A DNA stretch of 33,187 nt from Marinilabiliaceae bacterium (GCA_009777175.1 WRMI01000033.1:1-33187), one strand, 5' to 3'. Shown: positions 24,617 to 33,187, numbered from the stretch's first letter. Made by a program: numbers and translations. The notes: a model not told the origin generated them from the sequence alone.

Positions 24617-27079
24617 TCACTCCTTAAAATATACTCTTTTTACCCTTCGACCGATGCTTGTTAAAATTTCGTAGGGAATTGTGTCTAATTGTTTTGCTAT
24701 TTCTGTAAGATGATACTCATTTCCAAAAATGATAACTTCATCTCCTTCTTTAACATTTATTATAGATGAAATATCTATCATACTCATATCCATACAAATA
24801 TTTCCAACAATGGGAGCAAGTTTGCCGTTAACCAAAACTTTGCCCTTTCCACAACTTAGTTTACGATTAAATCCATCAGCATATCCAATTGGAATAACTG
24901 CAATAACACCTTTATTTTCAAAACGTTGCGCACAACCATATCCGACTGTTTCACCAGCAGCAACTCTTTTTATTTGTGAAATATAAGTTTTCAGAGTAAC
25001 GGCATTTTCTAAGCGTTTGTCGTTAATTGCACTAATACCGTACAAACCAATTCCAATCCTTACCATATCAAAATGAGCATCAGGGAAACGTTCAATGCCC
25101 GATGAATTTAAGATATGACGAAGAAAATTGTATTGAAGTTCTGATTTAATTTTTTCACAAACATTTTTGAAACGAGCAATTTGTTTTTGTGTAAAATCAT
25201 CGAGTTCTGGTTCGGAACTTCCTGCAAGGTGCGAAAAAACTGATTTGACTCTCAAATTGGGCATAGATTTTAAGGCGGCTATTAATTTTTCAGTTTCTTC
25301 CAAACGAAAACCAAGACGATTCATACCCGTATCTATTTTGATGTGAATAGAAATATTAGACACACCCTCATTTTCGACCGCTTTATTGAAAGCATTTAAA
25401 ATTTTGAAAGAAAATATTTCAGGTTCGAGTCCAAGTTTCAGCATTGTGCTAAAACTATTTTCTTCGGGGTTCATCACAATAATAGGTAACGAAATTCCTG
25501 CTTGGCGAAGTTCTGTTCCTTCGTCGGCAAATGCAACGCCTAAATAATCAACTTTATGATGTTGTAATACGCTTGCAATTTCGTGCGAACCACTCCCATA
25601 TCCGAAAGCTTTAATCATTGCAAGAACCTTTGTATCAGAATTTAATCGTGAACGAAAAATATTTAAGTTATTAATCAGAGCGTTAAGATTAATTTCTAAT
25701 AACGTATTATGTTGTTTTGTTTCCAATTGCGACACAATTCGCTCAAATTCAAAAGAACGCGCTCCTTTTATCAAAACCGCTTCTTTAGCAAATGAAAAAC
25801 TATGCAAAATAGAGAGTAACTCTTCGGTAGTTTTGAAAAATCGGGCATTTTTGTCAAACAGATGCGTAAAAGAAGAAATAACTTTGCCAACGCCAAACAA
25901 TCTATCAATATGGTTATTTTTAAGTAGTTGGGCAACTTTTTCATAAAGTTTAGCGTCAGACATACCGCTTTGAAACATATCAGAAAGGATAATTGTCCGT
26001 TTTATTCCTTTTTTTTGCCCTTGTTGGTTCAAAAAGTCGAGCGCAAGTTCCAAAGATGTCAAATCAGAACTATATGTGTCATTGATAATTAATGCGCCGC
26101 CAACTCCCTCTTTATGTTCCAAACGCATTTCGACAGGTTGAAGTTGTTTCAATTTTTGTTGAAGATATTCTGCGTCATATCCTTTGAATAACAAAAAAAG
26201 TAGTACAAACAAAGCATTTTCAATTGAAGCAGCATCCTCAAAAGGTAATGTCCATTTATATTCTCTTTTGTTCCAAATAGTTGTGATTATTGTTTGAATA
26301 TTATGTTCAACAGAAACAATTCTAAGGTCAGCATCTTTATTATTTCCCCACGTAATTAGTTGTTTATCAGAATATAATTCTTTAATTTTGGTATCAATCA
26401 AATGATGATCTTTGCAATAAAAAATAGTATCAACATCTCTAAAAAGAATCAATTTTTCGGATAATTTCTCTTCTAAGGAAATAAAATTTTGCTGGTGAGG
26501 TGCGCCAATATTAGTAAATAAACCCAAAGAAGGCTTAATAATTTTTTCCAAATTTAACATTTCCTCTTTTTTGCTAATACCTGCTTCCAAAACGGCAAAA
26601 TCACTCTTATGATTAATTTGCCACACCGAAAGCGGAACTCCCACTTGACTGTTGTAACTTCTTGGAGAACGGGTAATTGTCTCCTTTTCGTTAGCCATTT
26701 GCCAAATCCACTCTTTTACAATTGTTTTGCCGTTACTGCCCGTAATTGCAAGCACAGGAATAGAAAAATTCTTACGATGATTTGAAACTAATAACTGCAA
26801 TGCATACAAAACATCTTTGACAAAATAGTAATTAGCAGCGAAACAATCTTGTGGTATCTCAAAATGATTAACCACAACAAAATTACGCACTCCTTTTGTA
26901 TATAGTTCATTAATAAAACGATGACCGTCGTGTCGTATTCCATTCAGAGCAAAAAATATTGATTCGGACGGATTAATAATCGACCGACTATCAATAGCAA
27001 GCAAAGAAACAGGCTCTATTGAGCGCATTTCAAGTTGAGCAGCCATCATGGTTGCGAGGTCGCGCGGAAAGTATTTCAT
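24617..27079 (-). CDS. murF-alr: Bifunctional MurF ligase / alanine racemase fusion
   Basis: An 820-residue fusion providing D-Ala and attaching D-Ala-D-Ala to UDP-MurNAc-tripeptide for peptidoglycan. The MurF half (about 1-455) has the ATP loop ITGSNGKT (112-119), SYNSQVGVPL, VLEAGISKKEEM and VEMRLE plus INDTYSSDLTSLELAL. The racemase half starts near LLEINLNALINNL; Lys490 in MIKAFGYGSG is the PLP lysine, followed by IKIDTGMNRLGF, MVRIGIGLYG, VGYGCAQRF (Tyr714, probable second catalytic base) and IPIGYADGFNRK. This fusion is a known Bacteroidetes trait. It begins one base after the aminotransferase stop codon, so the two genes are co-transcribed and probably translationally coupled. Confidence 0.96.
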   Translation of the reverse strand: MKYFPRDLATMMAAQLEMRSIEPVSLLAIDSRSIINPSESIFFALNGIRHDGHRFINELYTKGVRNFVVVNHFEIPQDCFAANYYFVKDVLYALQLLVSNHRKNFSIPVLAITGSNGKTIVKEWIWQMANEKETITRSPRSYNSQVGVPLSVWQINHKSDFAVLEAGISKKEEMLNLEKIIKPSLGLFTNIGAPHQQNFISLEEKLSEKLILFRDVDTIFYCKDHHLIDTKIKELYSDKQLITWGNNKDADLRIVSVEHNIQTIITTIWNKREYKWTLPFEDAASIENALFVLLFLLFKGYDAEYLQQKLKQLQPVEMRLEHKEGVGGALIINDTYSSDLTSLELALDFLNQQGQKKGIKRTIILSDMFQSGMSDAKLYEKVAQLLKNNHIDRLFGVGKVISSFTHLFDKNARFFKTTEELLSILHSFSFAKEAVLIKGARSFEFERIVSQLETKQHNTLLEINLNALINNLNIFRSRLNSDTKVLAMIKAFGYGSGSHEIASVLQHHKVDYLGVAFADEGTELRQAGISLPIIVMNPEENSFSTMLKLGLEPEIFSFKILNAFNKAVENEGVSNISIHIKIDTGMNRLGFRLEETEKLIAALKSMPNLRVKSVFSHLAGSSEPELDDFTQKQIARFKNVCEKIKSELQYNFLRHILNSSGIERFPDAHFDMVRIGIGLYGISAINDKRLENAVTLKTYISQIKRVAAGETVGYGCAQRFENKGVIAVIPIGYADGFNRKLSCGKGKVLVNGKLAPIVGNICMDMSMIDISSIINVKEGDEVIIFGNEYHLTEIAKQLDTIPYEILTSIGRRVKRVYFKE

Positions 27080-28273
27080 TTATTTCAGCAAAGCAAAAGC
27101 CTCTTTCATTTGTTTCATTGCTTTTATTAATTTATCTTCTGAAGTTGCATACGAAAGTCGAATGCAATTAGGGTCTCCAAAGGCATCACCCGAAACGGTT
27201 GCTACAAAAGCATTGCTTAACAAATAAAGGCTCATATCATAACAATTATTTATCACTAATTTTCCGTCAGTTTTACCAAAATATGCACTGATATCGGGGA
27301 AAAGATAAAATGCACCCTGCGGAATATTATACTTTATATTTGGTATTTCTGATATTTCTTTTATAACTATATCTCGCCTTTTTTTGAAAACTTTGTTCAT
27401 TTCCAAACAAAAAGAGTTATCCGAAGTTATGGCTTTTAGTGCGGCTCTTTGCATAATTGACGATGATCCAGATGTGAACTGACTTTGTAGTTTAGAACAT
27501 GCTTTTGCTATCCAAAGCGGAGCACCAATGTAGCCGATTCTGTAACCTGTCATTGCATATCCTTTGGAAACACCATTTACGATTACAGTTCGGTAACTAA
27601 TATTTTCAAATTGCGCAATGCTTTCGTGTTTTCCTTCAAAATTTATATACTCATAAATTTCATCTGAAATTATTATGATATTTGGATATTTAGCCAATAT
27701 ATCGGCTAATTTTTTTAATTCCCTCTTTTTATATACGCTCCCTGTCGGGTTTGACGGTGAACAAAATAAAAACACCTTTGTTTTAGGAGTAATAGCCGCT
27801 TCTAATTGTTCGGGAGTAATTTTGAAATCGTTAGCAACATTTGTGTTTAAGATTACATTTTTCCCCCCTGCTAATTTCACTAATTCTACGTATGAAACCC
27901 AATAAGGTGCGGGAACAATAACTTCATCACCGTCGTCTACTATTGACATTATGACGTTTGCTATTGAATGTTTTGCGCCGCTTGAAACAATAATTTGTTG
28001 TGGTGTAAAATGTAGATTGTTTTCATTTTTAAATTTTTCTACTATCGCTTTTCTGAGGTCGAGGTAACCATCTCCGGGCGAATAAAATGAAAAATTTTTA
28101 TCTACTGCTTCTTTTGCGGCTTCTTTGACGTGGTCGGGTGCAAAGAAGTCAGGCTCGCCAAGACTCAAATTTATGATGTCAATGCCTTGTGCCTGTAAAT
28201 CCTGACTCTTTTGATTCATTGCTAATGTTTGTGATTCCGACAAACAAACTACTCTTTTCGATATTATTTCCAT
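27080..28273 (-). CDS. aspC: PLP-dependent aspartate-type aminotransferase (class Ib)
   Basis: A 397-residue fold-type I aminotransferase. Key residues are visible: SLGEPDF (substrate loop), SSGAKHSI (phosphate binding), PAPYWVSYVEL, Asn175 in NPTG, Asp204 and Tyr207 in ISDEIYEYI, the Schiff-base Lys237 in NGVSKGYAMTGYRIGY with Arg245, and carboxylate-binding Arg372 in CIRLSYA. The pattern is that of the thermophile-type AspC subgroup, converting oxaloacetate and glutamate to aspartate and 2-oxoglutarate; prephenate use is possible in this subgroup. It is directly upstream of murF-alr with no gap. No -7 match was found in the 67 bp before the neighbouring repeat element. Confidence 0.92.
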   Translation of the reverse strand: MEIISKRVVCLSESQTLAMNQKSQDLQAQGIDIINLSLGEPDFFAPDHVKEAAKEAVDKNFSFYSPGDGYLDLRKAIVEKFKNENNLHFTPQQIIVSSGAKHSIANVIMSIVDDGDEVIVPAPYWVSYVELVKLAGGKNVILNTNVANDFKITPEQLEAAITPKTKVFLFCSPSNPTGSVYKKRELKKLADILAKYPNIIIISDEIYEYINFEGKHESIAQFENISYRTVIVNGVSKGYAMTGYRIGYIGAPLWIAKACSKLQSQFTSGSSSIMQRAALKAITSDNSFCLEMNKVFKKRRDIVIKEISEIPNIKYNIPQGAFYLFPDISAYFGKTDGKLVINNCYDMSLYLLSNAFVATVSGDAFGDPNCIRLSYATSEDKLIKAMKQMKEAFALLK

Positions 28274-28340
28274 ATTATATATTATTAAGTTATTATTTTT
28301 TGATAAATTATTTTTTTTTCATAATAGACCTTTGCGTTTT

Positions 28341-28484
28341 AACCTACATTATTCATAATATTTATATTAACGCAAAGTCGCAAAGTTGAGAACGCATTAA
28401 TAGTTTTCAGTCTTCAGTTTTCAGTTATTTTTTGTGTTCCTTTGAGGTTAAAATATATTTTCATTTCTTATGAATAATGCAAGT
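28341..28484 (-). repeat. MITE-like element, copy C (inverted relative to copy B)
   Basis: 144 bp with ends AACCTACATTATTCATA (28341-28357) and TATGAATAATGCAAGT (28469-28484). Read on the minus strand, the interior follows copy B block by block, but without the internal duplication. A partial tandem copy of its right end (ATATTTTCATTTTTCTTATG) follows at about 28490-28509. The flanks at 28274-28340 and 28510-28629 are AT-rich with nothing else recognisable. Confidence 0.8.
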
Positions 28485-28629
28485 CAAATATATTTTCATT
28501 TTTCTTATGAATAAAATATATTAAATTATTAAACTAGATGAACGTTTATAAATAAAAATTATTTTGTTTTTTAAAAATATTTTCTATTTCGAAATAAAAG
28601 GTCAAGATTATAGAAATTTAGCGACAGAT

Positions 28630-30465
28630 TTAGAATGAATTACCTATATTCAAATGAAATTGCCACTTTTTCTCTTTGTCAAAAATAGGTCGGGCAAAGT
28701 CAATGCCAATGGGCCCTATCGGTGTAGAGTATCTCAATCCTGCTCCAGCCGAAAAACGCAATTCCATCAAATTTAATTGATTATAATTCATCCAAACATT
28801 TCCAATATCGCTAAAAACCACGAAACTTAGTGGTCCTTTAATTTTAATTCTTGGTTCGATACTAATTTCAATTATTGAGTTTCCACCGATGGGAATGGTT
28901 GCGCTATCCAAAGGTCCCAGTTGTTGGTGCGCCCATCCGCGCACAGAGCGACTTCCACCTGCAAAAAAACGCTCTTCAACAGGAATATAATTATTCTTTC
29001 GAGTTGGAATGATTGAGCCTATTTTGATTTTTGATGCCGTAACTATATTGTAATTCAACCTATTATAATACTTAATTTCAAAAATGTATTTGTAAAAAGG
29101 ATACACACCTTTGATAATTACGCTGTTAATTTTTGTATTTAATGCAACCGATAAGCCCGTTTCGGGGGAAAAGCGGGGAGTTGCGCTGTTATACATTACT
29201 CCAACAGCAAGTCCCGATTTGGAATAATTCCTTAAAACGGCTGAAACAGGCAAAGTTAAATCAGCAATGGAAGTTGTATCTAACACAACTTGTTCATAAT
29301 AAGGATTTAATGAGCCACTTACATTTTTGAAAAATTTTTGTAATAACATCAAATTTGTACCATAGTTTAAAAGTTCATATCCGGGCTCCTTTAATTTCTT
29401 AATAAAAGGGGAGAACGCCAGAGTAGAATTTGGAGAAAAAACCGCGGGCTGTGTTAAAGTAGATTCAATCCTATAAGGTTCAGTCCCCGAATGTTTTATG
29501 TAAATATTCAGTCGTTGCACACCCGTAGGGAAATTCAGGATAGTATAGTCAATAAATCCGCGAAAATTATCTTCTAAACCGTATCCTATGCCAAATCGGG
29601 TTGCTGTTCGAGGCGATTCACTAACTCTAATATTGATAGGAAGCGAATCGGGTTGTTCGCTTGATAGTTGGGCTTTTACTGTTGTAACTCGAAAAGTGCC
29701 TAACTGAAAAATTTGTTGCTGAGTTTGGTCTAACTTGTTCCGACTATATACATCTCCTTGTTTAAAAGCTATTTGTTTACTAATTATTTTCTCGGATGTC
29801 CTATTTTGTCCATTGATAGATATATCACCGAAATACCCAAGCGGACCGCGCTCTATCTCCCAGATTATTGTTGCCTTTTTGTTTATTGTATCTACCAAAA
29901 TATGCGACATCGCGTTTGAGTATGGATAACCTCTGTTTACAAGATAGTTGCAAATATTCTCTTTGTCGCGCAACACATATTCATCTCGAAAACGAACGCC
30001 ACCTTTGGAATATAATAAATTATTACGTTTTTCTAAAATGTCACTCGTAAAGTTCTGTAACTCCTCGTTTTGATGAACAAATTTAAAAGCAACTGTATCA
30101 ACTACAACAGGTTTATTTTCAGTTATATAAAAAGTAATTGATCTTTGATTTTTTTTTCCTTTTGTTTTTATGTACGGTTCTCCAAAATGAACATCGAGAA
30201 ATCCCTCGCTTTGATAGAAATGTTTCAACTCGTTAACATTTTTATTATATTCAATGTCAGAATAATAAGAAATATTTTGTTTGAAAAACCTTCTGCCCAT
30301 CCGTGTAGATGGCGAAAAAGAGATATTTGCCTTCAACTCTTTATCAGATAATTCTTTGTTTCCTTTGAATTTAACTCTTCGGATAATATCTACATCGGCA
30401 GATAAAATATTTTCTGAAATAGTAACAAACAAAAGCAATAACAATAAGATACGAAAAATTTTCAT
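28630..30465 (-). CDS. Omp85-family outer-membrane protein (BamA/TamA-like)
   Basis: 611 residues from the ATG at 30465; a GTG just before it is in frame. The signal peptide is MKIFRILLLLLLFVTISENILSA. It is followed by POTRA domains (DIIRRVKFKGNKELSDKELKANISF at about 25-50; others around VDTVAFKFV and GDISINGQNRTSEKIISKQIAFKQGDVY). The C-terminal 16-strand barrel (about 285-611) has the diagnostic loop-6 motif SVRGWAHQQLGP at about 505 and ends with RYSTPIGPIGIDFARPI and LNIGNSF. It is shorter than BamA (usually 750 or more with five POTRAs), closer to TamA-like or accessory Omp85 proteins. It would insert or translocate outer-membrane proteins. It is monocistronic here. Confidence 0.88.
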   Translation of the reverse strand: MKIFRILLLLLLFVTISENILSADVDIIRRVKFKGNKELSDKELKANISFSPSTRMGRRFFKQNISYYSDIEYNKNVNELKHFYQSEGFLDVHFGEPYIKTKGKKNQRSITFYITENKPVVVDTVAFKFVHQNEELQNFTSDILEKRNNLLYSKGGVRFRDEYVLRDKENICNYLVNRGYPYSNAMSHILVDTINKKATIIWEIERGPLGYFGDISINGQNRTSEKIISKQIAFKQGDVYSRNKLDQTQQQIFQLGTFRVTTVKAQLSSEQPDSLPINIRVSESPRTATRFGIGYGLEDNFRGFIDYTILNFPTGVQRLNIYIKHSGTEPYRIESTLTQPAVFSPNSTLAFSPFIKKLKEPGYELLNYGTNLMLLQKFFKNVSGSLNPYYEQVVLDTTSIADLTLPVSAVLRNYSKSGLAVGVMYNSATPRFSPETGLSVALNTKINSVIIKGVYPFYKYIFEIKYYNRLNYNIVTASKIKIGSIIPTRKNNYIPVEERFFAGGSRSVRGWAHQQLGPLDSATIPIGGNSIIEISIEPRIKIKGPLSFVVFSDIGNVWMNYNQLNLMELRFSAGAGLRYSTPIGPIGIDFARPIFDKEKKWQFHLNIGNSF

Positions 30466-30468
30466 CAC

Positions 30469-30659
30469 AATTAATTTACATACTATTAACGTTAAACTAT
30501 TGATAATTATTTTTTTCTATGCTACATTATTCATCAAAGAAATCTTTATTGCAAAGAATAACAAGAGTTTATCCATTCAGATTCCCTCTTATAGTTATCA
30601 GTGAATGAGCAAAAATAGTGGTTAGTAATTAGTGGTTAGTGATTAGTGGAGGGCGACTT
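30469..30659. repeat. Intergenic repeat region upstream of the Omp85 gene
   Basis: It contains a single MITE-type end (GCTACATTATTCAT near 30521-30534), half of the CCCTCTTATAGTTATC hairpin unit seen whole at 31904-31940, and a GTTAGTG heptamer array (about 30618-30650). No gene is present apart from the fragment that starts at 30660. Confidence 0.7.
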
Positions 30660-30836
30660 TCAAATTCGCAAAAAGTCTTTTAGTAAGTGAATGAGTGAAT
30701 AAGAGAGAAAGCATTCTGATAGGAATACAATATTGGTAGAAAAATAAGTAAATGAGAAGTCAGGGTGATACAAAACAATTTCTCCTTTGTTTATAGGTTG
30801 AGGAAGTGCTATCTTTGCTAAGTTTTCGGCGTTCAT
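30660..30836 (-). pseudogene. 5' fragment of a RhuM/ORF6N-type gene
   Basis: A 58-codon frame from the ATG at 30836, too short for ordinary ORF calling. The first 26 codons read MNAENLAKIALPQPINKG, EIVLYHPD, which resembles the opening of Bacteroidetes RhuM-type proteins (compare GEIIIYETPTGNIKIDVHL in the next fragment). After that the frame runs into octamer and diverged TAGAAAAAT repeat sequence and loses all resemblance. A TAACTTTG element lies upstream. I read it as a gene cut off by repeat DNA; the family call rests on a short match. Confidence 0.45.
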
Positions 30837-30856
30837 ATTGTTATTATTTTTAGCCG

Positions 30857-30864
30857 CAAAGTTA
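30857..30864 (-). promoter_or_regulatory. -7 promoter element (TAACTTTG) before a truncated gene
   Basis: On the minus strand TAACTTTG lies 20 bp before the ATG at 30836, a normal distance, suggesting that the fragment once had, and may still have, its own promoter. Confidence 0.4.
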
Positions 30865-30865
30865 A

Positions 30866-31312
30866 TTATTTTTTTGGATTAATTCCAAAAAATAATAATT
30901 CCAAAAATTTGCTCATTGCAAAGTGCAGGCTAAAGTCCGCAGTCAATTTGATTATAAATTCTTTAAGCGTTTTAGTTGCCCAAATACGAAATGCGGTTGC
31001 TTTTGCAGAATTTACACGATAACCCACTGATATGATTGCGTCAAGGTTGTAAAAATTTGTTTTTCGGGTTTGCGTTTTTTGGGCTATAGCACCGTGTTCT
31101 GTGGTCGTTTCCATTTTGGAAATAACCACTGTTGCATCAAGTTCCCCTTCTTCAAAAATGTTCTTCAAATGTTTATTTATAGCCGGAACGTGCACACCGA
31201 ATAGCGCTGCCATCGCTTTTTGCGTAAGCCAGACTGTTTCATCCGCTAAATGAACATCTATTTTTATGTTTCCAGTCGGCGTTTCGTAGATAATTATTTC
31301 TCCTCTATTCAT
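30866..31312 (-). pseudogene. RhuM-family protein, 3'-truncated
   Basis: From the ATG at 31312 the frame encodes MNRGEIIIYETPTGNIKI, a winged-helix-like ETVWLTQKAMAALFGVHVPAINKHLKNIFEEGEL and the core QTRKTNFYNLDAIISVGYRVNSAKATAFRIWATKTLKEFIIK. These are hallmarks of the virulence RhuM/Fic-associated N-terminal family found in mobile islands. Intact members run to about 330 residues with a C-terminal domain; here the similarity stops after about 122 residues and roughly 26 unrelated residues precede the stop. The lost part is not visible downstream. A TACCTTTG element on the minus strand (31367-31374) may be its promoter. An upstream in-frame ATG at 31390 lies before that promoter and is unlikely. 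Confidence 0.8.
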
Positions 31313-31427
31313 ATAATTTATCAGTTGAGTATTGCACATAATTATTTTTATGTTGTATTTATTTTGCAAAGGTATAAAATATATAGACAAAGAAAAAATA
31401 AATTATTTATGTAAAAAATTCTTCAAA

Positions 31428-31700
31428 TTATATCATAATTTGCAAAAGTGCATTTGCGTCTAATCCCATTTTAGAGAACGCAAACCATTTCTTTCCGAGG
31501 TCTTTAAGTGATGCACCAAAATGATAAACTGTATTGTCAATAAACAGAAAACGGTCGTGCGAACGTGTGAATAGGTCAATGGTAATAGTTGGATATTGTG
31601 CGTTGTGTTTCTGTAAATCAAGCAGTAGTTGTGGCGATATTTTGGGAAAAATAATATTACTTTTGGGAGAGGACTTTGCATTGGTTGCATATAAAGGACC
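31428..31700 (-). pseudogene. C-terminal remnant of an ORF6N-type phage-related protein
   Basis: An open stretch of 90 codons without a start, ending at TAA 31428-31430. It reads ISPQLLLDLQKHNAQYPTI, then FTRSHDRFLFIDNTVYHFG, then ASLKDLGKKWFAFSKMG. The HDRFLxID...VYHxGASLKDLGKKWFAFSKM block is, to my knowledge, the conserved C-terminus of Bacteroidetes ORF6N-domain proteins. The N-terminal part is missing: the reading begins where an interspersed ATTCCGAACGAAGTGAGG repeat ends. A different minus-strand frame (31460-31801) across the same DNA is the artefact; this frame is the meaningful one. Confidence 0.7.
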
Positions 31701-31707
31701 TGATCAA

Positions 31708-31847
31708 GATTCCTCACTTCGTTCGGAATGACTGTATCAGCCTGTAAATGAGGGCGGGAAAAAGTGTGCGGCTTCGCCGCACTTTTTCCCGCCATTTCCA
31801 TTATTACGGACGGTCATTCCGAATGGAACAAAGTGAAATGAGGAATC
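31708..31847. repeat. Nested 140-bp palindromic element
   Basis: The outer arms GATTCCTCACTTCGTTCGGA (from 31708) and a diverged inverse GTCATTCCGAATGGAACAAA ... GAGGAATC (31813-31847) enclose a strong hairpin at 31753-31793. That hairpin has arms GGCGGGAAAAAG and CTTTTTCCCGCC and an inner TGCGGC-TTC-GCCGCA stem. It is far richer in GC than its surroundings. The outer sequence belongs to a repeat type scattered in many Bacteroidetes-related genomes, often mis-read as NEVRNL peptides. Confidence 0.75.
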
Positions 31848-31867
31848 TAAACATGCTTTTACAATTC

Positions 31868-32325
31868 GGTATTTGGTATTCAGTATTCACTACTAACTAA
31901 AAAAAGAGGAACACAAATCTGTGCCCCTCTTATAGTTATCTGTGAATTAGTATTCAGTATTCAGTATTTAGTATTCAGTAATCAGTATTCAGTAATCAGT
32001 ATTTAGTAATCAGTATTTAGTACAAAAAGAGGAGCACAAACCTGTGCCCCTCTTATTGTTTTAGTTTTCAGTTATCAGTTATCAGTATTCAGTATTCAGT
32101 ATTTAGTATTTAGTATTTAGTATTCAGTATTCAGTATTCAGTATTCAGTATTCAGTATTCAGTATTCAGTATTCAGTATTCAGTATTCAGTATTCATTAT
32201 TCAGTATTCAGTACACACTACCCACTACACACTACACACTACTCACTACACACTACTAACCACTAACCACTAACCACTAACCACTAACCACTAACCACTA
32301 ACCACTAACCACGAACCACTAATTC
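31868..32325. repeat. Long TATTCAG / CCACTAA heptamer region with two hairpins
   Basis: Period-7 TATTCAG/TATTTAG/TAATCAG arrays fill 31934-32026 and 32066-32215, followed by CACTAC and then CCACTAA arrays to 32325. Two nearly identical hairpins with AAGAGG...CCTCTT stems and inner CACA/TGTG stems sit at 31904-31931 and 32027-32054. The CCACTAA array, read on the minus strand, starts within the stop codon of the T9SS protein gene. Confidence 0.9.
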
Positions 32326-33187
32326 CTAACCAGCGTCTTCGCCCCTACTCTCTCGCCATTGATATACAATGCATAATGATAGAATCCTTCGGGAATCTTT
32401 GAAAGTGGGATTTCTATGCTGTAAATTCCTGCTTCTTTGGCTCCTTCTGAAAATGTTTCTACCAACTGCCCCAAGGCATTGAAAAGTTTGATTTCTACAT
32501 TGCCATCTATGTAGATTGCATACTCAACGGTTGTGCTAACACGTGCAGGGTTAGGAATATTTTGTCCTAAATACCCTTTTTCGTTGCCAATTGCAATGGG
32601 TGGCACGGTTTTGAGCGTTTGCTTTTGTGGTAGTGTTGCTAATAATGCACTTTTGGTACTTTCAAAAGCTACTTTTGATTTTGGTTTTAACCCAGGAAAA
32701 CGACTGAAAATAAAAGATTTAGATTTTGTTTCCAAGCCGAGTGTGTCAGATTCCATTCGTAAATAAATATCGCCTAAATCTATTACTGCAAAGACAGAAT
32801 CTGGATAACTTGGCGGATTTTCGATGCGATTTTCATACCAATCTATTGCGGGTTGCCACTCTTTTAGTTTGACATTACAGCGAGTTGCCAAAAATTGTGC
32901 TGTTTCATAAAGAGTAGAATCAGAAACGGTAAATGTTTCAAAATAGGTACGTAAGCCATTAAAATCTTGATTAGTAATTTGTTGCAACGCAAACAATTCA
33001 TGCAAAGCAGCTTGCGCAAATGGAGTTTCTGCATGATTTTCTATTAAATCTATAAATGACGTTTGAGCAGCTCCATAATCTTCTTCTGATAAGTAATCTA
33101 AAGCCGTTTCATATATGGTTTCTGGCAAAGTACGGGTTTTAGGAAAGATCAAAGGCGGATACCATATTGAATCGCAAATGTAATATT
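32319..33187 (-). CDS. T9SS-secreted protein, C-terminal part (continues past window edge)
   Basis: The frame is open through 33187, so the 5' end lies outside the window; no ATG exists in the visible part, and the TTG at 33152 is internal. The N-terminal visible part has helical, TPR-like repeats (ETIYETALDYLSEEDYGAAQTSFIDLIENHAETPFAQAALHELFA shortened: DYLSEEDYGAAQTSF). The C-terminal 80 residues form a type IX secretion sorting domain: GQNIPNPARVSTTVEYAI, VEIKLFNALGQLVETF and the final YINGERVGAKTLVRN. Proteins with this tail cross the outer membrane through the Por system and are surface-attached or released. The stop codon TAG belongs to the GTTAGTG-type array that follows on the minus strand. 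Confidence 0.85.
   Translation of the reverse strand, partial: YYICDSIWYPPLIFPKTRTLPETIYETALDYLSEEDYGAAQTSFIDLIENHAETPFAQAALHELFALQQITNQDFNGLRTYFETFTVSDSTLYETAQFLATRCNVKLKEWQPAIDWYENRIENPPSYPDSVFAVIDLGDIYLRMESDTLGLETKSKSFIFSRFPGLKPKSKVAFESTKSALLATLPQKQTLKTVPPIAIGNEKGYLGQNIPNPARVSTTVEYAIYIDGNVEIKLFNALGQLVETFSEGAKEAGIYSIEIPLSKIPEGFYHYALYINGERVGAKTLVRN

Noticed and set aside
31460..31801. Minus-strand 113-codon frame containing VIPNEVRNLDQ
   Set aside because: The NEVRNL peptide is a known artefact of translating an interspersed repeat, and a different frame over the same DNA encodes the conserved ORF6N-type C-terminus.

Overview
The window looks like a piece of an AT-rich chromosome from an uncultured member of the Bacteroidetes, probably the Bacteroidales. 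Supporting signs are a fused MurF-alanine racemase gene, a type IX secretion C-terminal sorting domain, a two-component-propeller LytS-type sensor kinase, many outer-membrane proteins, and several gene starts preceded by the Bacteroidetes -7 promoter element TAnnTTTG. No rRNA, tRNA, CRISPR array or complete insertion sequence was seen.

Layout. 1-628 has no recognisable gene. 629-4082 is a tight three-gene plus-strand operon: a lipoprotein, a secreted alpha/beta hydrolase and a PQQ-type beta-propeller lipoprotein. 4249-6348 holds an outer-membrane beta-barrel protein and an RHS/YD-repeat fragment lacking both ends. 6683-9189 is ribD-cls. 9491-10064 is a RelE-type toxin-antitoxin pair, followed by an orphan thiS-thiF pair (10162-10982). 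11438-14570 encodes a TolC-type channel and a membrane-fusion protein with no inner-membrane pump. 15099-19131 encodes a LytTR response regulator and its probable partner, a 1013-residue propeller sensor kinase. 19181-19515 is an array of 18-bp palindromes at about 33-bp spacing that ends at the promoter of a solitary DUF4143-type AAA ATPase (19562-20758). Then come a UvrD/PcrA helicase and yicC on the plus strand, and aspartate aminotransferase, murF-alr and a BamA/TamA-type Omp85 protein on the minus strand. 30660-31700 is a graveyard of RhuM/ORF6N-type fragments. The window ends in a dense heptamer-repeat region and the 3' end of a T9SS-secreted protein that continues past the edge.

The most striking feature is the intergenic DNA. 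It is built from a small set of modules used repeatedly: period-7 and period-8 tandem arrays, REP-like hairpins, a roughly 145-160 bp MITE-like element with AACCTGCATTATTCAT-type inverted ends, and short conserved strings placed just before start codons. The tandem arrays often begin at, or supply, the stop codon of the preceding gene.

The best candidates for something undescribed are the palindrome array in front of the DUF4143 ATPase, a 13-bp direct repeat with 21-bp period in front of the LytTR regulator gene (a probable autoregulatory site), and the stop-codon-anchored repeats.
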